Below are positions 1 through 8,200 of a DNA stretch of 43,323 bases, one piece after another. The notes under the pieces are model-generated. The model saw only the letters and a list, made by a program, of their open reading frames with translations, had not been told where the DNA came from and did no database searches. Source of the stretch: an uncultured bacterium (GTDB lineage Bacteria; Verrucomicrobiota; Kiritimatiellia; RFP12; UBA1067). The position numbers and the translations under genes were made by a program. The DNA lies in contig CADCCQ010000038.1 of NCBI GenBank assembly GCA_902799955.1, forward strand, positions 1-43,323, given 5' to 3'. Position 1 is the first letter of the stretch. Each line of letters begins with the position of its first letter.

Positions 1-76
1 TCGGGGAACCTGATCGCTTCGCGACAGGTGCATCTCGCGGCTCGCGCTAACGCGCTCGGGCAACCCGACGCCTACG
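1..76. repeat. Repeat F copy 1 (hairpin-rich, 3' of nuclease gene)
   Basis: Bases 1-76 are identical, base for base, to 15881-15956. The unit is rich in short hairpins (for example GATCGCTTCGCGAC). The window starts inside it, so its left edge is unknown. Both copies lie just beyond the 3' end of an Rpn nuclease gene on the minus strand (60 and 42 bases from the stop codons). Confidence 0.95.
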
Positions 77-136
77 GCGCGGGCGCATGTTTTGGCGCGT
101 GTGCGTGCAGTTCTGTGACGGATGGCGGTCATGGTC

Positions 137-1063
137 TTACAGTTTCTCTATTTCGGTAGCGGCAAGGCCGGTCGCCGCCGCTATCTGTTCAGCGGTCAGA
201 TTCATGGACTTAAGGTTGCGGGCGGTTTGGCGCAGTTTCTCCAAAGCCTCGTCGGCACGTGCGGTAGCCTCGTCGGCACGCGCTGTAGCCGCATCGCGCT
301 CGGCAGTCGCCGCGTCCGCTCGCGCTGTCGCCGCGTCGAGTTTCGCGTGCATCTCGTCGAGGTCGTCCATCAGCGCCTTGTCACGACGAACCTGATCCCA
401 GTACCGATCATAGTCAAGCATCTCGGCCTCGCTGTACGCCGATTCCTCGAGTATCTCAAGTGCCTGACTCGTCTGTGGGTTTTCAAGAAGCTCGGCGGGG
501 GCGATCCTCGACTTCTCGTCGATCTCCGTGAGGAAGCGGAGCCACAGCACCTGCATCTTCCTCTCGGTGAGGTTCTTCGCCTTGAACTTCGGCAGTTCGA
601 TGAACACGAGATGCAGTCCTTCGAGGACCTTTCCGCTGTCCTGGGCGTGAACCATCCTGTAGTAGTGGTAGTACCCCTCCATGTCCGGCTCGAACACCTT
701 GTTGACGAAGTTGAGTGCATAGACGGGCTGGAGTAGATTGTACTGCTCCGATTTGTCCAACTGCCTGACATACGCCTTGGACGCATTGAAGAGGACCCGT
801 TCGCGGAAGTCCGCCGTCCAGTTCATCTGCATCTCGACGATGAACTTGCGCCCGCCCGTCTCCTCGCACCGCACATCGACAATCGTGTTCTTGCTCGTCG
901 GGGTGCGCGGCACCATTTCCGACGGCAGATACTCGATCGACTCGACCTTCTTCCCCTCGTCAAGGGGCAGCAAGGCATTGAGAAGGCTTATGACGAGGTT
1001 CTTGTGCTCGCCGAAAACCTTCTTGAACGTCACGTCAGCTTTTGGATCTAGGTATTTTGCCAT
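137..1063 (-). CDS. Rpn family recombination-promoting nuclease / putative transposase (PD-(D/E)XK)
   Basis: A 308-residue protein of the Rpn/PDDEXK_2 family, which in E. coli are DNA endonucleases that stimulate RecA-independent recombination. The N-terminus DPKADVTFKKVFGEH and SLLNALL is the family signature. The nuclease core is IVDVRC (D63) followed by FIVEMQ (E77, Q79), the D...ExQ form of the motif, so it appears intact. Residues about 235-280 form a low-complexity coiled coil of near-identical ATARADA/ATAERDA units, then a short tail (LTAEQIAAATGL) resembling a helix-turn-helix. It has its own promoter and a palindrome upstream, and repeat F lies downstream. The ATG at 1063 has only a weak Shine-Dalgarno, but the conserved start fits. 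The paralogue at 15999-16907 shares the layout. Confidence 0.93.
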   Translation of the reverse strand: MAKYLDPKADVTFKKVFGEHKNLVISLLNALLPLDEGKKVESIEYLPSEMVPRTPTSKNTIVDVRCEETGGRKFIVEMQMNWTADFRERVLFNASKAYVRQLDKSEQYNLLQPVYALNFVNKVFEPDMEGYYHYYRMVHAQDSGKVLEGLHLVFIELPKFKAKNLTERKMQVLWLRFLTEIDEKSRIAPAELLENPQTSQALEILEESAYSEAEMLDYDRYWDQVRRDKALMDDLDEMHAKLDAATARADAATAERDAATARADEATARADEALEKLRQTARNLKSMNLTAEQIAAATGLAATEIEKL

Positions 1064-1083
1064 CTTATTTCTGTTTATCCAAG

Positions 1084-1096
1084 GGACATTTTGTCC
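1084..1096 (-). promoter_or_regulatory. 13-bp palindrome between promoter and start of the Rpn gene
   Basis: GGACA-TTT-TGTCC lies between the -10 box and the ATG at 1063, in the position of a repressor operator. The palindrome is seen directly. Operator function is inference. Confidence 0.35.
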
Positions 1097-1107
1097 GAAC
1101 GGTACTT

Positions 1108-1137
1108 ATTCTACACAATTGCCCGCTTCCGTGTCAA
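1108..1137 (-). promoter_or_regulatory. Sigma-70 type promoter of the Rpn gene
   Basis: On the minus strand, TTGACA (1137-1132) is separated by 18 bases from TAGAAT (1113-1108), about 45 bases before the ATG at 1063. The near-consensus boxes and spacing support a strong promoter. Confidence 0.7.
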
Positions 1138-1165
1138 TAGGGAATTTACGGGAAAATTTCGGCGG

Positions 1166-3577
1166 TTAGTCCTTTGGCTGGAAGAACGCTTCGGTCGTCA
1201 GCAGCAGCGCGTCCACCTTCGCGCCGTCCTCGCGCGTGTGGAGGGTCAGCGTCACGGTGCCCTTCGGCAACGTGATATCGACGGGAAATTCGCGCCACGT
1301 CCACGTAAGCGCCTGCCCAAGGTGCCAGTCGGTGCGCGGCAGCACGACCCGGCCGCGCGCGCCGGTCTTTGCGGACGAGCCCGCGTTCGCCGAGACGATG
1401 AACGAGTCGTCTGCCGGCGTAGGCGCAGAGACACGCCCCCAAAGCCGGTACGTGCCCGCGTCCTTCACCTCGAGCTGCCACGACACGCTTCCAGCTCCGC
1501 TTCCGCGGCCGCCCGGCTCGCCGGGCGTCCACACATACGCCCCGCCGCCGGCCGTGCGGTCCTTGCCGACTTCCATCTTGGACTTCACCGCGCCCTTCTC
1601 CGCCTCCCAGCGGACGGGACGCAGTTTCTGCACGCAGACGCGGTTCGCCTTCATCTCGCGCTTCATGCGCTCAAGCTCGGCGCGGTACTCGGCGAGTCCC
1701 GGTACGTCGCCGAGGATTTCCAGTCCGATGTCGCGTCCGTCCACGGCGAGCACAGCATCCGGCTGGCGGGGTTCGACGTTTTCCAGCGTGAAGTACGGTT
1801 CGGCGGCCGCAAGGGAGAGGCGCCCTTCAATCCCGGCCACCGCGATTTCCGCACGGGACGACTCCGCCTTCGCCTCGGAAGCCGCGGCGCGAAACTCCCT
1901 GCGGAACGCCGCGAACGCCGCGGGGTCGTCCGCGTCGTCCATCACGCGCACCCAGAACGCCGCGCCGGGCACGGGGGCGCCGGATACCTGAAGCCCCCAT
2001 TCGTCGTGGTGCGCCACGGTCAGGCGGAACGCGCGCACGCCAGCCGCGCCGTCGCGCACGAGCGCGACGCGGGCGCTTCCGCCTCGCATGTCGCGCGCCC
2101 ACGGCACGCGCACGGCGCATGCGCCCGCGCCAAGGCGCACGAACACCGCGTCGCCGGGCCTGAGGTCGCGGGCGAACGGGGCCGCGTCGCCAGTGACGGG
2201 CACGCGCTCGTCGTTGACGAACGCCTCGTCCACGTCGCAGGGGAACACGATGTGCGACTCGAGCGTGGGCGTATCCGGCGGGATGTCGCCGGGACGGTAC
2301 ATGACGAGCCCGAGGGCGTCGCGTCCCCGCTGCGCGCCGCCCCAGAAAGGACGCAGGTGCAGCGTCTTCTGGTGGCAGCCGTTCCCCTCGGGGATCTTCT
2401 TGCGCCCGTAGGGGTCGCGCCGGCCGTCCGCGATGAAATAGACGCGCGGGATGCGCTTCGCGGAGGCGAAGTCCACCGCGAGAGGGATGTCCATGTTCCA
2501 GTAGTTCGCGCCGGATGTGCCGAGAGTGACGTTACGCCCCGTCCACTGCACGCGCACCTTGTCCGGCTCCTCGCCCCACTTGGAGACGATCGTGCGCGGC
2601 GTGCGCGCGGCGAGTTCGCGGATGGCGGCGTCCGGGCGCCACGTGGAGAGCTCCAGCGGCAGCGGCGGCATTTCGGCATGGTCCGCAAGCGGAGCCGCAA
2701 GCCCGACGGCGCGAAGGTAGGCCGCCAGGCCCCCGAGGCCGAAGAGATAGTCGTAGTCACGGCTGTGCGCGCCGGCGAGTCGCCCCGATCCCGCGAACGA
2801 AGACGCCGCGACGTCGCTCCAGAAAAGACGCAGCAGGCGCTCGGCGCGGTCGATTACGCCGGGATCGCGCGCGAACTGGTGAAGACGGTGCAGGCAGCTC
2901 AGGTCGACGGCCGTGTAGGTGGGGCTGGAATACTCGCAGATGCCGCACAGCGCCGTGTTCAGCATGAAATCGTCGAGACGCTGCACGCCCGCGTCGAAGG
3001 CGTCCCTGCGCCCGTACGCCTCGCCCAGCAGCACGAGGTTGACCGCGTTCATGAGCGCGATGTTCGTGTAGGAGCTGCGCACGTGATGGCTGAGGCTGCC
3101 CTTGATCGCGAGTTCGCACAGTCTGTCGAACTTCGCGCGCTGCCCGGGCGTGAGCCTGTCGCGATAGTCGCGGACGATGAGCGAACCCGCCTGCATGCAG
3201 AAGTCGACGGCGTTGTAGTCCATCACGAATCCGTCGCGGACGTACCAGCGGAAGTTGCCGTACGAGCGGGACTCCGGATTTCGGTCCTGGAGTTCGGCGG
3301 CGACGTCAAGCAGCATGTCGATCTTGTCTAGGCCCCTTCCCGCGCGCAGAAGATTGTAGATGCACGTGAAGAGGTGCTGGCTGCCGAGATTGCGGTCCCG
3401 CGTCTCGACCTGGCGCACAAGGCCGCGCAGCGATGCGTCGGCGCGGGCGCGGATCAGGGCTTTGCCTGTCAGCGGCGCGGGGTCGCCGCCGGCTGCGTGA
3501 AGCGGCGAGATCGACGCTCCTCCGAGCAGGACCGCCGCGAGAATCGTTCCGAACAGCGTTCGTGTTGTCATGGACAT
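1166..3577 (-). CDS. Large secreted lyase-like protein with C-terminal carbohydrate-binding-like region
   Basis: An 803-residue exported protein. A Sec signal peptide (TLFGTILAAVLLGG ending near LHAA) is followed by about 300 residues of helical repeats with aromatic and His-rich motifs (YEYSSPTYTAVDL-like region, AHSRDYDYLFGLGG). These resemble the alpha/alpha-toroid of heparinase II/III and alginate-lyase type proteins. A beta-rich middle follows. The last ~150 residues (EAEKGAV..., GTYRLWGRVSAPTPADDSF, WTWREFPVDITLPKG, DGAKVDALLLT) look like a CBM6/35-type domain. I cannot assign a substrate or PL/GH family with confidence. Start: ATG at 3577 with AGGAAAGG just upstream; a second ATG two codons on is possible. 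It is divergent from the GH10 xylanase, so polysaccharide breakdown is a reasonable inferred role. Confidence 0.85.
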   Translation of the reverse strand: MSMTTRTLFGTILAAVLLGGASISPLHAAGGDPAPLTGKALIRARADASLRGLVRQVETRDRNLGSQHLFTCIYNLLRAGRGLDKIDMLLDVAAELQDRNPESRSYGNFRWYVRDGFVMDYNAVDFCMQAGSLIVRDYRDRLTPGQRAKFDRLCELAIKGSLSHHVRSSYTNIALMNAVNLVLLGEAYGRRDAFDAGVQRLDDFMLNTALCGICEYSSPTYTAVDLSCLHRLHQFARDPGVIDRAERLLRLFWSDVAASSFAGSGRLAGAHSRDYDYLFGLGGLAAYLRAVGLAAPLADHAEMPPLPLELSTWRPDAAIRELAARTPRTIVSKWGEEPDKVRVQWTGRNVTLGTSGANYWNMDIPLAVDFASAKRIPRVYFIADGRRDPYGRKKIPEGNGCHQKTLHLRPFWGGAQRGRDALGLVMYRPGDIPPDTPTLESHIVFPCDVDEAFVNDERVPVTGDAAPFARDLRPGDAVFVRLGAGACAVRVPWARDMRGGSARVALVRDGAAGVRAFRLTVAHHDEWGLQVSGAPVPGAAFWVRVMDDADDPAAFAAFRREFRAAASEAKAESSRAEIAVAGIEGRLSLAAAEPYFTLENVEPRQPDAVLAVDGRDIGLEILGDVPGLAEYRAELERMKREMKANRVCVQKLRPVRWEAEKGAVKSKMEVGKDRTAGGGAYVWTPGEPGGRGSGAGSVSWQLEVKDAGTYRLWGRVSAPTPADDSFIVSANAGSSAKTGARGRVVLPRTDWHLGQALTWTWREFPVDITLPKGTVTLTLHTREDGAKVDALLLTTEAFFQPKD

Positions 3578-3624
3578 CTGCCTTTCCTGATCACGAGGTG
3601 AAGTAGTTCTGGCTTAGGATGAAT

Positions 3625-3654
3625 AGTATACCACAAATTCCGTCATTTCATCAA
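3625..3654 (-). promoter_or_regulatory. Promoter of the lyase-like gene
   Basis: On the minus strand, TTGATG (3654-3649), 18 bases, then TATACT (3630-3625), about 48 bases before the ATG at 3577. It faces away from the GH10 promoter. Confidence 0.5.
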
Positions 3655-3657
3655 ATG

Positions 3658-3666
3658 TGCTATAAT
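3658..3666 (+). promoter_or_regulatory. Extended -10 promoter of the GH10 gene
   Basis: TGC followed directly by TATAAT (3661-3666) is an extended -10 element. No good -35 is visible. It sits about 104 bases before the chosen ATG at 3770. Confidence 0.45.
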
Positions 3667-3769
3667 GTAGATATCTTCCACAGGGAGGCACGATCCGCAT
3701 TGACCTTGCAGCGGGTGTTGCACAGGAGATTTGCCGACGGGCCTTCCGAAAATCAAGAGAGTCCAAACG

Positions 3770-5167
3770 ATGCAATATACGTTTTCGACGCGCAGGGATT
3801 TTCTGCGCAACGCGGTGATGCTGGCGGGCGCCGGCGTCACGGCGCCGCTCATGGCGGCGATGAAATACGACAGGGACGCCGTGCTGCGGTACTTCCGGCA
3901 GCACGCGGCGATGGCGGAATCGCGCGTCGCGGAGGGCATCGAAGCGAGCCGCAAGGCTGACGCCACGCTCGTGTTCAAGGACGCGCAAGGCCGTCCCTGC
4001 GAGACCGTCCATGTGAAGGTGCGGCAGAAGCGACACGACTTCAAGTACGGCGCGAACCTCTTCGGCCTCGCCGAGACGAAAGACGGCGCGGAGATGGCCG
4101 CCGCGTACCGCGCGCGTTTCGCGGCGGCGTTCAACCTCGCGACTTTGCCGTTCTACTGGAAGTCCGTCGAACCCGAGCGCGGCAAGACGCGCTATGCGAA
4201 GGACTCCCCCTACATCTACCGCCGCCCCCCGATCGACCTCTGCCTCGAGTTCTGCGAGGCGCACGGCATCGAACCCAAAGCCCACTGTCTGAACTACGCC
4301 GACTGGCAGCCGGCGTGGGCGAGGGGCACGGTGGAGCGCGAGAAGGCGCTGCTTGAAAAGCGCTTCGCCGAGCTTGCCGCCCGCTACGCGAAGCGCATCC
4401 CGATGTGGGAGGTCACGAACGAGACGCTCTTCTGGGGACCGGCCCAGCACCGCAACAGCGTGTTCTTCGGCAAGCGGGACTTCGTGGAGTGGAGCTTCAA
4501 GACGGCCGCGAAGTACTTTCCTTCCAACAAGCTCGTGATAAACGAGGCGGCGTCCAACGTGATCGACTGCTACAGGGCCACGCGCAGCGCCTACTACATG
4601 CAGATCGAGAACGCGCTCATGAAGGGATGCCGAATCGACGGAATCGGCATCCAGGCGCACGCAGTGTGGGGCACGAACATGAAGAGGGTCGCGTCCCAGG
4701 CGCGCTTCGAGTACAACCCCGAGCACATGTTCCGCATCATGGACACGTACGCGCAGCTCGAAAGGCCGCTGCAGATCACCGAGCTCACCATCCCCGCGTA
4801 TTCGGAAGATCCCGGCGACGAGGCCGTGCAGGCCGAGATCGTGCGCAACCTCTACAGCATCTGGTTCTCGCACCCCTCGATGGAGGCGATCATCTACTGG
4901 GATCTTTCGGACGCCTATTCGTGGACGGCCGAACACGTCGGCTCGCTCTGCCGCCGCGACATGAGCCCGAAGCCGGCGTACAACGTCATCTGCGATCTTT
5001 TCGGCAGGGAGTGGCGCACGAACTTCGAGCGGGACGTCGGCGGCGGACGGCTTTCCTTCCGCGGCTTCCGCGGCACGTATGAGGTTGAGGCAACGTCCAA
5101 CGGCCGCACTGTGCGGCGTGAATTCCACGTCGGGGACAAGAATCCCGAGACCGCGGTTGTGGTATGA
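3770..5167 (+). CDS. Tat-exported GH10 endo-1,4-beta-xylanase-like glycosidase
   Basis: A 465-residue GH10 enzyme that would cleave beta-1,4-xylan outside the cytoplasm. The N-terminus STRRDFLRNAVMLAGAG is a twin-arginine signal. A short beta domain follows (LVFKDAQGRPCETVHVKV), then the (beta/alpha)8 barrel. The acid/base Glu is in WEVTNE (E218) and the nucleophile in QITELT (E338), and both catalytic residues are present. FNLATLPFYWKSVEPERG and HCLNYADWQPAW are typical GH10 strand motifs. IYWDLSDAYSW matches the conserved end of the barrel. I chose the ATG at 3770 (AAGAGAG about 8 bases upstream) rather than the in-frame TTG at 3731, because it starts the Tat signal cleanly. It is divergent from the lyase-like gene. 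Confidence 0.93.
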   Translation: MQYTFSTRRDFLRNAVMLAGAGVTAPLMAAMKYDRDAVLRYFRQHAAMAESRVAEGIEASRKADATLVFKDAQGRPCETVHVKVRQKRHDFKYGANLFGLAETKDGAEMAAAYRARFAAAFNLATLPFYWKSVEPERGKTRYAKDSPYIYRRPPIDLCLEFCEAHGIEPKAHCLNYADWQPAWARGTVEREKALLEKRFAELAARYAKRIPMWEVTNETLFWGPAQHRNSVFFGKRDFVEWSFKTAAKYFPSNKLVINEAASNVIDCYRATRSAYYMQIENALMKGCRIDGIGIQAHAVWGTNMKRVASQARFEYNPEHMFRIMDTYAQLERPLQITELTIPAYSEDPGDEAVQAEIVRNLYSIWFSHPSMEAIIYWDLSDAYSWTAEHVGSLCRRDMSPKPAYNVICDLFGREWRTNFERDVGGGRLSFRGFRGTYEVEATSNGRTVRREFHVGDKNPETAVVV

Positions 5168-5225
5168 TGGACGGTTACCGCACGATCAGCGTGCTGCGCG
5201 CATAAGGTGCGGCGGCGATTTGTGA

Positions 5226-5258
5226 TATACTTCCCGGCGGATCAGGAGCAATCCAGTT
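5226..5258 (+). promoter_or_regulatory. -10 box and ribosome binding site of the MmeI-like gene
   Basis: TATACT at 5226-5231 and AGGAGC at 5244-5249 precede the ATG at 5259. A -35 box is not clear. Confidence 0.4.
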
Positions 5259-8200
5259 ATGAAATCTTGGAACGAGATACGAAAGGCGGCGACGGCGTTC
5301 TCGAAACGCTGGAAGGACGCATACGACGAGAAGAGCCAGGCGCAGAGCTTCCTGAAGGAGTTCTTCGCCGTGTTCGGCGTGGACGCCGTGACGGTTGCCA
5401 CGTTTGAGCACCGCGTGAAGTTCGCCGACGGATCGCAGGGCTACGCCGACTGCCTCTGGCAGGGCAAGATTCTCGTCGAGATGAAGTCTCGCGGCAAGGA
5501 CTTGGACGCGGCATTCCAGCAGGCGATGGAGTATGTGCGGAATCTGGGAAATGTTACCAATGTGAAAATGTTGCCAATAACCAATGCCAATAGCCAATTG
5601 GGAACTGGCAACATTGGCAGTACTGGCAACATTTCACAATTGCCCCGCGCAATCGTGGTGAGCGACTTCGCGCGTGTTCGCTTCTATGACCTTGCGCACG
5701 ACGCTGTCCTTACCGAGTTCGCCTTGAAGGATTTTCGCAAGTTCGTGACGCTCTTCGGCTACATGATCGGCGCGGACGACGGCGGCGAGATACGCGAGCA
5801 GGACCCCGTGAACCGCAAGGCCACCGAGCAGATGGCCCGCCTCCACGACGCGATGAAGTCCGTCGGCTACACCGGCCACCCGCTCGAGGTCTATCTCGTG
5901 CGCCTCCTCTTCTGCCTCTTCGCCGAAGACACCGGCATCTTCAAGCCGGAGCAGCTCTCGCATTTCATAAAATGCGATAGTTCCCCCGACGGTCACGATC
6001 TCGCCGAAAAACTGGCGTCGCTCTTCCAGACCCTCAACACCGCGCCGGAAAGGCGGCTCTCCATCCTTGACGAATCGCTCGCGGCGTTTCCCTACGTGAA
6101 CGGCGGGCTCTTCGCTGAATCCCTGCCGATGGCCGCGTTCTCCGCCGAAATGCGCAAGGCGCTTCTCGACTGCGCCACGCTCGACTGGTCGAAGATCTCC
6201 CCCGCCATCTTCGGCGCGATGTTCCAGGGCGTTATGGACGAAAAGGCCCGCCACGACCTCGGCGCGCACTACACGAGCGAAGAAAACATCTTGAAACTCA
6301 TCCAACCACTCTTCCTCGACGCCCTCCGCGCCGAGTTCAATTCTTTGACAGGATTAACAAGATTTACAGGATTGGAGGAAAATCCTGATAATCCTGTTAA
6401 TCCTGTCAGAAAAAACTACGCGACTCCCCGCACTTTGCGTGAGAAAAAGGTGAGGCTGGAGAAGTTCCACGAGAAGATCGCGTCGCTCACGTTCCTCGAC
6501 CCCGCGTGCGGGTGCGGCAACTTCCTCCTCATCGCCTACCGCGAGCTGCGCCGCCTCGAAATGGACGTGCTGGAGGAACTGCACAGGGACGACCCCGGAC
6601 AGTTCCTCGACATTTCCCAGCTCTGCAAGGTCGGCGTCTCGCAGTTCTTTGGAATCGAGATCGAACCGTTCCCCGCCGAAATCGCCAAGGTCGCGCTGTG
6701 GCTCATGGACCACCTCTGCAACATGGAGGTCGCCGACCGCTTCGGACAGTACTTCGCCCGCATCCCGATCAAGGACTCGCCGCACATCGTCTGCGCAAAC
6801 GCGCTCACGATGGATTGGGGGAGTTTATTGAATGTTGCCAATGTGGAAATGTTGCCAATTGCCAATTCCAATTCCCAATTGGAAACTGGCAACATTGGAA
6901 CTGGCAACACTGGCAACAATTCCACATTCTCCTACATCTTCGGCAATCCGCCGTTTCTGGGGCGGATGCAGAAGAGCGCGGAGCAGCAGGCATCGATCGA
7001 CCGGTTCTTCGACTACAGGGATGTGGATTTCGTGGCCTGCTGGCACGCAAAGGCGGCGGAGTTTTCGTATTTGGCCGCAAAGAACGCAAAGAGCACAAAG
7101 GTCGCCTTCGTCTCGACCAACTCCATCACGCAGGGCGAACAGGTCGCCCCGCTTTGGCGGACTCTCTCGAAATACGGCGTGGAAATAGACTTCGCCTACC
7201 GCACGTTCAAGTGGCATAACGAGGCGAAAGGCAACGCCGCCGTCCATTGCGTGATCATCGGCTTCCACGCGAAAGGTGGAAATGTTGCCAATGTGGAAAT
7301 GTTGCCAATTACCAGTTCCAATTCCCAATTGAAAACTGGCAACATTGGAACTGGCAACACTTCCACATTGGCAAAATTGACCAAAACCATCTACGACCCC
7401 GACGGCACGGTTCACCACGTCGAACACATCAACGGCTATCTCATGCCTGCGCCGGACGTGCTTCTTGAAAGCCGCTCGCGCCCACGCTGCCCTTGCGCCC
7501 CCGCGCTCACCATGGGCAACATGCCACTCGACGGCGGCAACCTCATCATCGAGAAGGAGGAGTATCCACAGTTTGCAAACTGTGAACCTGATTCGTTGAC
7601 GGTCATCAAGCACCTCACCGGCTCAAAGGAATACATACAGGGGCTGGAACGCTGGTGCCTGTGGCTCAATGACGTTGAGCCGTCGCTCATCCGCTCAATG
7701 CCGCTCGTGATGGAGCGCGTCGCCAAGTGCCGCGAATGGCGCCTCGCAAGCAAATCCGCCGACACGCGCAAGCACGCCGACACGCCCGCGCTCTTCCGCG
7801 AGCAGAAGAACCCCAAGACGGCCATCATCATCCCGAGCGTCTCTTCCGAAAAGCGCGACTACATCCCGATGGGGTTCATCGACGATTCGACGATCGTCAC
7901 GAACCTCGCCTTCATCATCCCCGACGCGACGCTGTATCATTTTGGCATACTTTCCTCGCGTATGCACATGGCGTGGATGCGCGCGGTTGCGGGGCGGCTG
8001 AAATCGGATTACCGCTATTCCAAGGACATCGTTTACAACAACTTCATCTGGCCGGATGTTTTGGGAAACAACTCGAACAACGATATAAACAACTTTGATC
8101 TAAAACCGGGCGCAACCGCGCCCGGAGATAAAAACGCCGCGCGGTTGCGCGGCGACGATCAAAAAGTTGTTTCAGGTTGTCCGAGTTGTTTCCAGATAGA

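Noticed and set aside
1091..3331. A 746-codon open frame on the plus strand opposite the lyase-like gene
   Set aside because: Arg/His-rich shadow without motifs or ribosome site. The minus frame has a signal peptide, promoter and domains.
3614..5128. A 504-codon frame opposite the GH10 gene
   Set aside because: The GH10 catalytic motifs on the plus strand are unambiguous; the antisense frame has none.
5545..7375. Repeat A as an intein or group II intron
   Set aside because: Only about 95 bases, no splicing motifs or protein domains, and the frame is maintained.
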